Notes: a model not told the origin generated them from the letters alone. A stretch of DNA of 64,000 bases from FEN-1219 sp039933105 (GCA_039933105.1 JBDTOT010000021.1:10652-74651), one strand, 5' to 3'; counted from the first letter of the stretch, positions 16,630-25,742 are shown. Numbers and translations: made by a program.

Positions 16630-17877
16630 ATGCGTAACATCAATCGCTTGTTTCTGGGCGCGTACATTGCGACATTCATGGTGGCGCTGATTGCGCCAAC
16701 CGCCTCGTACGCCCAAGCCGCACCTGCCCCACACAACATGGCGAACATGCCGCCGCCGGCATCGGGCAAGCCGGTCATCGTCGCTGATCCGACGTCCGTC
16801 GTGATGATTGTCGACCGCGACTCCAACGACATCGCGTTCATGGACATCAAGACGAGGAAAATCCTCGGCAGGACGTACCTCGGCAACAACGTCAATCCGC
16901 ACATGGTGATGATGTCGCCGGACGGTCGTTATGTGGTCACGGGCGGGCAGCGCTCGAACACTGCGTACATCATCGACAGCCGCACGCTCGAGCTCGTAGC
17001 AAAGATCCCGGTGGGTTTCGCACCGGAGCACCTTGCGTTCTCGCCGGACGGCCGTTGGTACTACCAGGGTAATCCGGAGGGCGACTCGATTACCGTGATC
17101 GACATGCAGTCGCTGAAGGCGATCAAGACCATCGAAGGGTTGCATGAGCCGCTGAACATCACGTTCACGCCAGATGGTGCGAAGGCGTACATCGGCAACT
17201 ACGGGGCTCACTGGGTGGGCGTGGTCGACGTCACGCGTCACGAGCTCATCAAGAAGATCCAGATCGATGCGGTCCCCGGCATCACGAAACTCGAGCCGAG
17301 CAAGTACTTGACCGAGATCAAAGGCATCTTTAACGCCACGCCAACGCCTGACGGCCGGTTCCTGTATGCCGCCGACGGCGACCTCGGAGTGGTGGGCGTC
17401 ATTGACACGCGCGAGGACAAAGTCATCAAGGTCATCCGCGTCGGGCCGGATCCATGGCGCGCGTACATGTCGCACGACGGCAAGTACGCCATTACGGCTA
17501 ACAACGGTGACGGCACGATATCGATCATCGACACCGCGAAGAACGTGGTCGCCGCCACCTATCCGGCTGGGCCGGATCTGACGGGAATCAATTTCGCGGC
17601 GGGCAAGGCATTCGTCATCGCCTCGACGAGCGCGTTCCTCTACGTATTCGACATGAACACGCTAAAACCGGCGGGCCGCATCAAGATCGGCCAGAACCTG
17701 TTCCTGCAGACAGCGACGACCGATGTGGCAGAGGAAAAGCTGTATCTCGGCAGCGCGACGGACAATTCCGTATACATCATCGATGGCAAGACCGAGGCGG
17801 TGGAGCGCGTCGCCAACGTCGGGCAGTTCCCTTGGGGCACCCACATCATGGACAGCAAGGACAACTACTGTCATTGA
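16630..17877 (+). CDS. YVTN-family periplasmic beta-propeller protein
   Basis: The 415-residue precursor has a signal peptide (cleavage near SYAQAA) followed by repeated beta-propeller units with the YVTN pattern: MMSPDGRYVVTGGQRSNTAYIID, AFSPDGRWYYQGNPEGDSITVID, TFTPDGAKAYIGNYGAHWVGVVD, YMSHDGKYAITANNGDGTISIID. These proteins have no single known reaction and often act as periplasmic scaffolds or metal-associated proteins. It lies 20 bases after the porin and probably shares its transcript. Confidence 0.88.
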   Translation: MRNINRLFLGAYIATFMVALIAPTASYAQAAPAPHNMANMPPPASGKPVIVADPTSVVMIVDRDSNDIAFMDIKTRKILGRTYLGNNVNPHMVMMSPDGRYVVTGGQRSNTAYIIDSRTLELVAKIPVGFAPEHLAFSPDGRWYYQGNPEGDSITVIDMQSLKAIKTIEGLHEPLNITFTPDGAKAYIGNYGAHWVGVVDVTRHELIKKIQIDAVPGITKLEPSKYLTEIKGIFNATPTPDGRFLYAADGDLGVVGVIDTREDKVIKVIRVGPDPWRAYMSHDGKYAITANNGDGTISIIDTAKNVVAATYPAGPDLTGINFAAGKAFVIASTSAFLYVFDMNTLKPAGRIKIGQNLFLQTATTDVAEEKLYLGSATDNSVYIIDGKTEAVERVANVGQFPWGTHIMDSKDNYCH

Positions 17878-17909
17878 AGGCGCCCCGAATCGATTCGCCA
17901 TTCGCGGGT

Positions 17910-17929
17910 CCGCCCCGTTCCTGGGGCGG
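17910..17929 (+). terminator. GC-rich hairpin between YVTN and adaptor genes
   Basis: A 7-bp perfect inverted repeat (CCGCCCC / GGGGCGG) with a 6-base loop lies 33 bases after the YVTN stop. There is no T run, so it is a weak terminator, attenuator or mRNA-stability element rather than a clear end of the operon. Confidence 0.35.
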
Positions 17930-17993
17930 GGCGGGCTCGTAGTTCGGCTATCCGAAGTGGCTTGCGGCCCACGGAATTGCCGATAATGCCAGG

Positions 17994-18755
17994 ATGTGTG
18001 CCTCGCCTCGTTCGTGTCTGTCCCCACCCGTCTCCGGCGCACGCCGGCGCCCTGCAGCGTGCTGGAGCCTGATCGCGGCGTTTAGTGCGATCGGCGCGTG
18101 GTATCCAGCGGCGACTACGGTGGCACAGGCTGCGGACGAGACGCATGCGCCGTCCGATGTTCGTGCCCTGACGCGCCTGGTTCATCGCGGTAGCACCACG
18201 GTCACCGAAGCACAGGCCTCCGAGCTCACGCTGACGTTGACGGAGGCCGCGGTCCGGCCGATTCAGATCTGGGTGAGGACGGCCGGCTCCCTCGATCCGA
18301 CGAACCGGGTCCTGACCACGTTTCTGCGCTCGCCGGAGGCGGAGCGTGTGCAAGTCGGCCAGCGGGCGCGTTGCTATACCGTTTCGTCGCGAACGCAGAT
18401 GCAGCAGGCGCGCATCACGCGAGTGACACCCGCGGCGGACGGCGCGCGCGTGGAAGCAACGCTCGCCGCGCCGGGACGCAATACGGGCGCGCGCTATCTG
18501 ATGGAAGTCGTCACGGAGCAAGGCCCGTTTCTCTCCGTGCCCAACGAATCGATCATCGTGGACGCGGGAACCCGCGTCGTGTACGTGAAGCAGCCGAGCG
18601 GCGAGTACTTAGCGCGCACTATCCACACCGGCCTTGAAGGCGAGCTCTTCACACAGATTCTCGACGGCCTTGCGGAAGGCGACCAGGTGGTTTCCATCGG
18701 CAGTTTCTTCGTAGATGCGGACAACAAGCTGAAGGGCGCGTCGGAGGCGCAATGA
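17994..18755 (+). CDS. Truncated-type RND periplasmic adaptor (CusB-like, no alpha-hairpin)
   Basis: A 253-residue exported protein with its signal region ending near VAQAADE. The C-terminal half matches the beta-barrel and membrane-proximal domains of CusB-like membrane-fusion proteins: PNESIIVDAGTRVVYVKQ, GLAEGDQVVSIGSFFVD, ADNKLKG. Normal adaptors are about 350-420 residues and contain a lipoyl domain and a long alpha-helical hairpin that docks on TolC. No hairpin is visible here. The stop overlaps the pump start (ATGA), a strong sign the two are made together. Confidence 0.75.
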   Translation: MCASPRSCLSPPVSGARRRPAACWSLIAAFSAIGAWYPAATTVAQAADETHAPSDVRALTRLVHRGSTTVTEAQASELTLTLTEAAVRPIQIWVRTAGSLDPTNRVLTTFLRSPEAERVQVGQRARCYTVSSRTQMQQARITRVTPAADGARVEATLAAPGRNTGARYLMEVVTEQGPFLSVPNESIIVDAGTRVVYVKQPSGEYLARTIHTGLEGELFTQILDGLAEGDQVVSIGSFFVDADNKLKGASEAQ

Positions 18756-21700
18756 TCGCCGCCCTGATCGACAGGATCGTCGGTGCGAGGCTGCTGATCG
18801 GCGTGCTGCTGATCATGGCCGTGGTCGCAAGCGTCTACTCCATTCGCACTGCGCCGCTCGATGCCATTCCGGATATCTCGGATCCGCAGATCATCGTCTA
18901 CGCGAAGTGGCCGCGCAGCCCGCAGCTGCTCGAGGCCGACGTGACCGAGCCCGTGATCAAGGCGTTGATCGGCTCACCGGAGATTCGCTCGATTCGAGCG
19001 ACCTCGCACATGGGGTACTCGTTCATTTACGTGATCCTGCGCAGCACCGCACAACGCGCGGCTGTGCGTCAGCTCGTAACGGATCGGTTGAATGCCATTC
19101 GCCAACAGCTGCCCGCCGACGCGACCATCAGTATCGGTCCCAACGCGAGCGGGATCGGGTGGATCTACGAGTACGCGCTGATCGATAACGAGAAGCTGCG
19201 CGATCCTCGTGAGCTGAGATTGCTGAATGACAATCAGATCAAGCCGGCTTTGCAGACGTTGCCCGGCATCGCCGAGGTAGCGTCGGTCGGCGGCTTGGAG
19301 AAACAGTATCAGCTGAAAGTGTTCCCGCCGCTGTTGGCCGATGCTGGATTGTCTTTGCGCCAGCTCGTCGACGCGCTGCGTTCCGCTCTGGACGAGGCGG
19401 GCGGGCGCACGATCGAGGTCACGAACCGCGACTACCAGATCCGCGGCGTCGTTAACCACGACAACATCGATCAGCTCGAGGCCCTCGTGGTCGGCCATGC
19501 GCCGGACGGTAGAACGATTCAGGTCAAAGACGTCGGCTACATTCAGGTCGGTTATGACCAGCGGCGCGGCATCGCCGATCTGAACGGCGAAGGCGAGGTC
19601 GTTGGCGGCATCGTGATCATGGAGCAGACGCAGAACGCGCTCGAGATCACGCGTGCGCTGAAGACGCGTATCGCGGAGATCAGCGCTGCCCTGCCGAACG
19701 GCGTGGAGATCGTCCCGACTTACGATCGTTCGCAGTTGATCTGGGCAACGCTCGAGCACTTCCTGGTCACACTGCTGTACGAGCTTGGTGTCGTCATCGT
19801 CGTTACCGTGCTGTTCCTACGTAACCTCCGCACGGCCATCGCACCTGTCACGATCCTGCTGCTTGGTGTGCTGTTTACCGCGATTCCGATGGCAGGGCTC
19901 AGCCAGACCATCAACCTGTTTTCGCTGGCGGGGCTCTTCATCGCGATCGGCGAAATGGTGGACGCCACGATCGTGATCGTAGAGAACTGCACCGCGGAGC
20001 TGGCCTCTCACCCCGACGCGACCCGCGAGCAACGTAGGCGCATCATCCTGGGTTCCATCGCCGGCGTCGCAAGACCTCTGCTGTTCTCACTGCTTATTAT
20101 CCTGGCGTCTTTCTTGCCGGTGTTTTTCCTCGGCGACAAGGAAGCGCGGATGTTCAATCCGCTGGCGTTCAGCAAAACCTTTGCGATGGCGTTCTCGACG
20201 CTGCTGACCCTGTTCGTGTTGCCCCTGATCATGCTGTGGGTGTTCAAGCCGGGTGCCGCGAAGGCGCATGGTCATCTGGAGACGGCGTTTATCGGCTTAT
20301 ATCGTCGCGTGACACAGTGGGTCGTGCGCTACAGGTACGCGTTCCTGCTGCTCAACATCGTGTCCCTGATCGCCGCGGTGGTGCTGTTGCAGGGGTTTCG
20401 TCGCGACTTCATGCCGCAGATGGAAGAGGGTTCTATCCTCTACATGCCGACCACGCTGCCCGGCGTGCCGATCAAAGAGGCTGGCTGGGTACTGCAGCAG
20501 ATGGATCGCAAGCTCGCCGCGTTCCCGGAAGTGGCCAGTGTGTTCGGCAAGCTGGGACGGGCAGATACGGCGACCGACGCCGCTCCGGTCTCGATGATAG
20601 AAAGCACGATCCTGTTGAAGGACAAGAAGGAATGGCGACCGGGTCTTACCAAAGACCAGCTCGTCGCCGAGCTGGACCAGGCCATGCAGATCGTCGGCTA
20701 CGCCAACTCGTGGGTGCAGCCGATCAACGCGCGAACGATCATGCAGGACACAGGCATCCAGACGCCCGCGGGCATCAAGGTCAAGGGCAGCGACGTCGCG
20801 ACGATCGAGAGTATCGGACAGAAGATCGAGACCTTGCTGCGCAGCTATCCAGGCACGCAATCGGTGATCGCGGAGCGCATTTCGTCCGGCTACTTCATCG
20901 ACGTCGAATTCGATCCAGCTCGACTTGCAGCGGCGGGTATTGCCGCCGCCGACGCCATACCGGTGGTGCGCTATGCGATCGGCGGCGACAACGCACTCAC
21001 GATCAAGGGCGAAAACGGCGCGATGATTCCGTTGAGCGTGCAGTACTCGCCGGAGTATCTCGACACGCTTGAGAAAGTGCGCAATACGCCGTTGGTCGCG
21101 AACGGTGGCAAGACCGTGAGACTTACGGAGGTCGCGGACGTGGCGGTTCGCAACCTGCCAGACATGATTCGCAACGACAACGGCGCGCTTGCCGGCTACG
21201 TTTATGTTTACTTGAAGCGCGATGTGACGGCCACGGACTACGTGGCCGGCGCCCAAAGCTATCTAAAGCAGAATCTCGACCTTCCGTCCGGTTACGCGGT
21301 TGAATGGACCGGCGACTACCAGAACTCCGTGCGCGCACGGGAACGCCTGCAGCTCGTGATCCCGGCGACGCTGTTGATCATCTTCGCGCTGCTTGTTTTG
21401 GCGTTTCGCTCCGTCGCAGACAGTCTGCTGATTATGTGCTCCGTGCCGTTTGCGCTGGTCGGAGGCGTATTTCTGCAGTGGTGGCTCGGCTATCCAATGA
21501 CCACGGCAGTGATCATCGGCTACATCGCGCTGTTCGCAGTCGCGATCCAGACCGGCATCATCATGATCATTTTCATCAGGCGCGCGCTCGCGCTGCGGCG
21601 TGCGAACGAGACCTACATGGAAGCTGTGCTAGACGGCTCCGTGCTGCGGCTGCGGCCGAAGCTCATGACAGTCGCGGTTACCGTGTTGTCGCTCGCGCCG

Positions 21701-21862
21701 ATCATGTTCTCTACCGGCCTCGGAATGGAGATCATGAAACCCATCGCCACGCCCACGATCGGCGGCATGCTGACGTCCACGATTTACGTACTATTCCTGA
21801 TCCCCTGCTTGTTCGCGATCGGCGAAGATCTTCGTGGAGCGTGGCAGAGGAGGCGCGCGTGA
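18752..21862 (+). CDS. CusA-type heavy-metal RND efflux pump, Cu(I)/Ag(I)-like
   Basis: A 1036-residue HME-RND pump. TM4 contains GEMVDATIVIVEN with the proton-relay Asp404 and Glu411 (CusA Asp405 and Glu412). The three methionines that bind Cu(I)/Ag(I) in the CusA porter domain (Met573, Met623, Met672) are all kept: Met565 in ILYMPTT, Met615 in APVSMIES and Met664 in ARTIMQDTG, with the same spacing. It should pump monovalent copper or silver from the periplasm or cytoplasm outward. It overlaps the adaptor gene by 4 bases and the downstream cytochrome gene by 4 bases. Confidence 0.93.
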   Translation: MIAALIDRIVGARLLIGVLLIMAVVASVYSIRTAPLDAIPDISDPQIIVYAKWPRSPQLLEADVTEPVIKALIGSPEIRSIRATSHMGYSFIYVILRSTAQRAAVRQLVTDRLNAIRQQLPADATISIGPNASGIGWIYEYALIDNEKLRDPRELRLLNDNQIKPALQTLPGIAEVASVGGLEKQYQLKVFPPLLADAGLSLRQLVDALRSALDEAGGRTIEVTNRDYQIRGVVNHDNIDQLEALVVGHAPDGRTIQVKDVGYIQVGYDQRRGIADLNGEGEVVGGIVIMEQTQNALEITRALKTRIAEISAALPNGVEIVPTYDRSQLIWATLEHFLVTLLYELGVVIVVTVLFLRNLRTAIAPVTILLLGVLFTAIPMAGLSQTINLFSLAGLFIAIGEMVDATIVIVENCTAELASHPDATREQRRRIILGSIAGVARPLLFSLLIILASFLPVFFLGDKEARMFNPLAFSKTFAMAFSTLLTLFVLPLIMLWVFKPGAAKAHGHLETAFIGLYRRVTQWVVRYRYAFLLLNIVSLIAAVVLLQGFRRDFMPQMEEGSILYMPTTLPGVPIKEAGWVLQQMDRKLAAFPEVASVFGKLGRADTATDAAPVSMIESTILLKDKKEWRPGLTKDQLVAELDQAMQIVGYANSWVQPINARTIMQDTGIQTPAGIKVKGSDVATIESIGQKIETLLRSYPGTQSVIAERISSGYFIDVEFDPARLAAAGIAAADAIPVVRYAIGGDNALTIKGENGAMIPLSVQYSPEYLDTLEKVRNTPLVANGGKTVRLTEVADVAVRNLPDMIRNDNGALAGYVYVYLKRDVTATDYVAGAQSYLKQNLDLPSGYAVEWTGDYQNSVRARERLQLVIPATLLIIFALLVLAFRSVADSLLIMCSVPFALVGGVFLQWWLGYPMTTAVIIGYIALFAVAIQTGIIMIIFIRRALALRRANETYMEAVLDGSVLRLRPKLMTVAVTVLSLAPIMFSTGLGMEIMKPIATPTIGGMLTSTIYVLFLIPCLFAIGEDLRGAWQRRRA

Positions 21863-22215
21863 GGGCCGCGCTGATGGCGGTCGGTGCGTGGCTAGTGACT
21901 TCGGCGCTGGCCTTAGGCCAAGACGTCGCTCCCGAAACGGCGGCGGACGGAGGTCCGGACCCTGGTTCGACGCTACCTGACGAGCCCGCGAAAGGGCTGG
22001 TGCTGGTCCTCTGCGACAAGTGTCACGGGCTCGAGTGGATCGAGCGTTCCGGAGGCAGCGAGGCAGGCTGGAAGTCGCGTTTGCGCCGCATGAATCGCGC
22101 GGGCGCCATGATTCCTGCGGAACAAATGGCATTGCTCGCTTCGTACCTGGCCAAAGCGCTGCCGGAGAGGCCAGCACCGCCAGCGCCCCTTAAACGTCAT
22201 CAACACCAGCGCTGA
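21859..22215 (+). CDS. Small exported cytochrome c-like protein
   Basis: A 118-residue protein with a signal peptide (cleavage near LALGQD) and one heme-attachment motif, CDKCH, in VLVLCDKCHGLEWIERSGG. A later Met in GAMIPAEQM is a possible axial ligand. The GTG start overlaps the pump stop (GTGA) and follows an AGAGGAGG ribosome-binding site. A cytochrome coupled to a metal pump suggests a role in periplasmic copper redox chemistry, such as keeping copper in one oxidation state. That is inference. Confidence 0.8.
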   Translation: MRAALMAVGAWLVTSALALGQDVAPETAADGGPDPGSTLPDEPAKGLVLVLCDKCHGLEWIERSGGSEAGWKSRLRRMNRAGAMIPAEQMALLASYLAKALPERPAPPAPLKRHQHQR

Positions 22216-22224
22216 GGGATCGCC

Positions 22225-22665
22225 ATGAACATTCGCTATCGTTCTGTCGCCACCGGAGTCGCGGGCATCGCAGCCACGCTGCTGTTCGCAACGGCTTGCA
22301 GCGGTGATCCACCGCCTGCGCAGACTCCGCAACCGACCGCCGGCGCGGCCACAGAAGCGTTAGCGATTTCTTTTCGAACGCTGGATGCGGCGACACAGGG
22401 AGACAACAAAGTCGAAGTGGTCGTCAAACAGGCCGATGGAAACCCCGTGACGGACGCGACGGTTGCCGTGACGTTCCGTATGCCCGCGATGCCTTCGATG
22501 AACATGCCCGAGATGCACAACGCCGTCTCGCTGGCGCCGCAGGGCGACGGTCGTTACCTCGGGACCGGGCAACTCGAGATGAATGGGTCGTGGAACGTAG
22601 CCGTTACAGTGTTGCGCGGCGGCACGCAGATTGGCAGCTCGCGCTTCACTCTGCAGGCGAAGTAG
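22225..22665 (+). CDS. YtkA/FixH-like lipoprotein with Met-rich motif
   Basis: The 146-residue protein has a lipoprotein-type signal ending in LLFATACSG and a small beta-sandwich domain of the YtkA-like type: KVEVVVKQADGNPVTDATVA, FRMPAMPSMNMPEMH, GRYLGTGQLEMNGSW. The methionine- and histidine-containing loop (five Met and one His within MPAMPSMNMPEMH) resembles Cu(I)-binding loops of copper chaperones. It lies 9 bases after the cytochrome gene and closes the pump operon. Confidence 0.8.
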   Translation: MNIRYRSVATGVAGIAATLLFATACSGDPPPAQTPQPTAGAATEALAISFRTLDAATQGDNKVEVVVKQADGNPVTDATVAVTFRMPAMPSMNMPEMHNAVSLAPQGDGRYLGTGQLEMNGSWNVAVTVLRGGTQIGSSRFTLQAK

Positions 22666-22704
22666 GAACGCGCAGCGGTGCCGGGTTCAGCCGTTCTGAT
22701 GTGC

Positions 22705-22736
22705 GTTAGCTGTTAACGAACTGTTATTAGCGCGAC
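22705..22736 (+). promoter_or_regulatory. Repeat element B, putative operator upstream of TonB receptor
   Basis: A 32-base copy of the element at 15112, about 85 bases before the receptor start. Here the half-sites CTGTTAA and CTGTTAT are spaced by exactly 11 bases, the phase used by OmpR/PhoB-family regulators on direct repeats. It also resembles a PhoB box (CTGTCAT repeats), with Thr-type changes at the fifth base. The regulator is not in the window. Confidence 0.6.
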
Positions 22737-22821
22737 AGTGTGCGCAGTCGCAGCGAGGATTCGGGTGTGGTTGCGGGAGATACGGCGGCCGTGAGGGCGC
22801 CTTCCACGGAAGGTATTTGGT

Positions 22822-24900
22822 ATGAATCGACCGCCACGAATCTCGCCGCGGGCAGCTTTGATATCGAGCATTTTGATGCTTGCCGGCATGAATGCGGCGG
22901 TGGCGCAGCAGGCGCAAGACAGCTCGACCTCGTCAGATAAGGCGCAGCAGAAATCGTCGGGGGTGAAGCCCGAAGAAATCGTAGTGTTTGGCCGCAGCCT
23001 CGAGCTGCTCGGCAAGGCGGATGCGGCTAGCGAGGGCACTGTGAGCGGGGCAGACTTGGCAGTGCGGCCGATGCTGCGCGTAGCCGAGCTACTCGAGGCG
23101 GTGCCGGGCATGGTTGCCGTGCAACATTCGGGCAGCGGCAAAGCCAACCAGTATTTCCTGCGCGGCTTCAACCTCGACCACGGAACCGATTTCACGTCCA
23201 TCGTCGACGGCATGCCGTGGAATCTGCGCTCGCACGGCCACGGCCAAGGGTATCTCGACGTGAACGGCATGATTCCCGAAGTTGTCGAGAGAATCGACTA
23301 TCGTAAGGGCCCGTACCGCGCAGACCTCGGCGACTTCTCGCAAGCGGGAGCCGCATTCATCTCGACGATCGATCGACTCGATGCGCCGTTCGTCGGTGTA
23401 GAGGCCGGGCAATTCGGCTACGCCCGGCTCGCTGGCGGGGGAACCAAGGATCTGGGCAACGACGCGTCGCTGACCGGTTTGATCGAACACAAGACCTACG
23501 ACGGGCCGTGGCAGGAACCAGAAGGCCTCCAGCACACCGCTCTGTTTGGCAAGTATGTACGGCCGACACAGTCCGGCAAGTTGGCCGTCACGCTTTGGGG
23601 TTACGACGCCACATGGCACCCCACGGAGCAGATCCCCGAGCGCGCATTCGGTACGGCCGCGTGCGCCGACGAGTTCTGCGCGTTGGACCCGACCGCTCTC
23701 GGGAGCACGTCGCGCTGGATCAGTACGGTGCAGCTCGACGGTTCGAAGTGGCGTGCTTCGGCGTACATGCAGTACTACGACTGGTCCATGACGTCTAACC
23801 CTACCTACGACTTTCAGCTGCATCAATTCGATCGGCGGACGACGCTCGGCGGACGCTACGAGCGAACCGTCATCGAGAGTGACAAGCTTCAGGTGGACGT
23901 CGGCGGCGAGTTTCGTTATGACGACATCGGCAACGTAGGGGTGGATCACTTCGATCACGGGAGTTTCGTCGAGAACATTTCGGATAATTCGATTCGCGAA
24001 CCGTCGCTCGGCGCGTTTAGCGAGGCAACGTGGTCGCCTACCGCCAAACTGCGACTCATGGGTGGATTGCGAAGCGAGGTTTACAGTTTCGATGTGGCCG
24101 CCAAGACGCCGGGCAGTTTTTCCGGCGATAAGACCTCGTCGATCACGGCGCCGAAAGTGGGTATCGCCTGGGCGGCGAGCAAACAGGTCGAGCTCTACGG
24201 CAATTGGGGCCGCGGCTTTCATTCGAACGACGGGCGAGGCGTGGTCAACACCATCGATACGGTACCCGGGCTATCGCCGGGCACCGGCTACGAGGCTGGC
24301 GCGCGGTTCGAGGTCGGCTCTCTGAAAATCACGGCGGCTTACTGGTGGCTCGACCTCGAGAGCGAATTAATCTTCGTCGGGGACTCGAATGCCGTGGAGC
24401 CGAAGGGCGCCTCGCGCCGCCACGGTTACGAGACCACGCTGTTCTGGCGCCCCATAAGCTGGCTCGGTATCGATGCCGTGTATACCGGCAGCACGGCACG
24501 CTACGTGGACAACCCGGACGGCCTGTATATCGAAGGTTCAGTCGAGAGTGCGGGGGAAATCGGCATTCAAGCGGTCAAGAATCGCTGGGAAGCAAGTTTG
24601 CGCATTCGTTATCTTGGTCCGTATGCGCTCACGCCCGACAATCTGCACCGTGCCGAGGCGGATACCACGATGAGCGTGCGTGGCGCTTACACGGTCGGTC
24701 ACATGATGTGGTACGCGGACTTGCTGAACGTGCCCAATTCGAAGGGTAAGGACATCGTGTATTGGTACCAGGCGTACGTGCCCGGCCTCGATCCGGTCGG
24801 CACGAGCTCTGCCGACATCGACTGCAACGTCACGGACTGCCGCGTGAGCCGCGCGCAGGAATCGCGCACGCTGCGAGTGGGCGTAAAGGTGAAGTTCTAG
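22822..24900 (+). CDS. TonB-dependent outer-membrane receptor
   Basis: A 692-residue receptor with a signal peptide (cleavage near AAVAQQA). A TonB-box/plug region contains EEIVVFGRSLELLGKADAAS, VAELLEAVPGMVAVQHSGSG and YFLRGFNLDHGTDF. The rest is a 22-strand-type barrel ending in a C-terminal Phe (RVGVKVKF). Two cysteine pairs (AACADEFCALD, DIDCNVTDCRV) may form disulphides in surface loops. The ligand is unknown. The gene follows the copper/silver efflux operon and carries the same upstream element, so it is likely co-regulated. An AAGG ribosome-binding site precedes it. Confidence 0.92.
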   Translation: MNRPPRISPRAALISSILMLAGMNAAVAQQAQDSSTSSDKAQQKSSGVKPEEIVVFGRSLELLGKADAASEGTVSGADLAVRPMLRVAELLEAVPGMVAVQHSGSGKANQYFLRGFNLDHGTDFTSIVDGMPWNLRSHGHGQGYLDVNGMIPEVVERIDYRKGPYRADLGDFSQAGAAFISTIDRLDAPFVGVEAGQFGYARLAGGGTKDLGNDASLTGLIEHKTYDGPWQEPEGLQHTALFGKYVRPTQSGKLAVTLWGYDATWHPTEQIPERAFGTAACADEFCALDPTALGSTSRWISTVQLDGSKWRASAYMQYYDWSMTSNPTYDFQLHQFDRRTTLGGRYERTVIESDKLQVDVGGEFRYDDIGNVGVDHFDHGSFVENISDNSIREPSLGAFSEATWSPTAKLRLMGGLRSEVYSFDVAAKTPGSFSGDKTSSITAPKVGIAWAASKQVELYGNWGRGFHSNDGRGVVNTIDTVPGLSPGTGYEAGARFEVGSLKITAAYWWLDLESELIFVGDSNAVEPKGASRRHGYETTLFWRPISWLGIDAVYTGSTARYVDNPDGLYIEGSVESAGEIGIQAVKNRWEASLRIRYLGPYALTPDNLHRAEADTTMSVRGAYTVGHMMWYADLLNVPNSKGKDIVYWYQAYVPGLDPVGTSSADIDCNVTDCRVSRAQESRTLRVGVKVKF

Positions 24901-24926
24901 CGCGGAAGGCGCGGCGCTGGCCGCAT

Positions 24927-25742
24927 TCAGCCGTTCGGGTTCGCGCCGGCCGCGAGCAGGGCAGAAGCAACCTCGGTGTGACCATTAGCGCGTGCGAGTT
25001 GCAGCGCAGTCATACCCTCGTCGTCGACGGCGCGCACGTCCGCGCCGGCTTCGATCAGCAATCTCACGACATCGACATAGCCCGCGACCGCGGCCCACAT
25101 CAAGGCGGTATCGCCGTAGCGCCGCTCGCGTGCATTCACGTCGGCGCGGTTGCGTCGCGGCACCCGTCGCTCGGTGTCGCCGTACCCGGCACTCTCTGCG
25201 GCATAGCCCGAACGTTCGCTCGCCGCTGATCTTCCTGCGAGATCGGCCAGGGACTCTACGCCGTTGTTGCCGGTCAGAAGTACGCCCACGACGTCCGTGT
25301 GGCCGCTGCGTGCGGCGGTCATGAGGGCGGTTTCGCCGCCAGGCAACGCCGTGTCCGCGTCGAGGCCGGCGACCAATAACTCGCGCGTCATCGCGGCATC
25401 GCCGCCGCGTGCGGCAAGGTACAAGGCGGTAACGCCGTAGCGGTTGCGGAGCGTGACGTCAGCGCCGGACGCGATCAGGCGCTTCGCGATGTCCGTGAAA
25501 TGGCCGTGGACCGCCCGCATCAATGGCGTCGTGCCGTCGTCTTCGGCGGCGTTCACGTCCGCGCCAAGCGCAATGAACTCGTCGACGGCGGAACGGTTGC
25601 CGAGCAACACGGCCTGGAGCAGGGAAGCGGGCTGGTAATCGCCCGCGGTGGCAGGCGCCGGCTCTTCACGGCTACAGGCCGCGAGGCCGAACCCCACCAG
25701 TGCGAGGAGGCCAAGATACCTACGAACTTGTTGGCGTTGCAC
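24927..25742 (-). CDS. Ankyrin-repeat lipoprotein
   Basis: A 271-residue protein with a lipoprotein signal (lipobox LAAC at residue 23). At least five ankyrin repeats follow, with the typical D-G-x-T-x-L-x-x-A pattern: DDGTTPLMRAVHG, RYGVTALYLAARGG, GETALMTAARSG, GDTALMWAAVAG and DEGMTALQLARANG. It should be anchored to a membrane facing the periplasm and bind partner proteins. Convergent with the TonB receptor. Nothing is seen in the roughly 118 bases after its start. Confidence 0.88.
   Translation of the reverse strand: MQRQQVRRYLGLLALVGFGLAACSREEPAPATAGDYQPASLLQAVLLGNRSAVDEFIALGADVNAAEDDGTTPLMRAVHGHFTDIAKRLIASGADVTLRNRYGVTALYLAARGGDAAMTRELLVAGLDADTALPGGETALMTAARSGHTDVVGVLLTGNNGVESLADLAGRSAASERSGYAAESAGYGDTERRVPRRNRADVNARERRYGDTALMWAAVAGYVDVVRLLIEAGADVRAVDDEGMTALQLARANGHTEVASALLAAGANPNG

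Noticed and set aside
16606..17475. Leftward frame of 289 codons opposite the YVTN gene
   Set aside because: The YVTN repeats are clear on the plus strand, and the antisense frame has no protein-like pattern.
22705..22736. Treating the element as a true PhoB box and the island as phosphate-regulated
   Set aside because: The fifth base of both half-sites differs from the Pho consensus, the other copy has a one-base phase shift, and no phosphate genes are nearby. It is kept as an unnamed direct-repeat operator.
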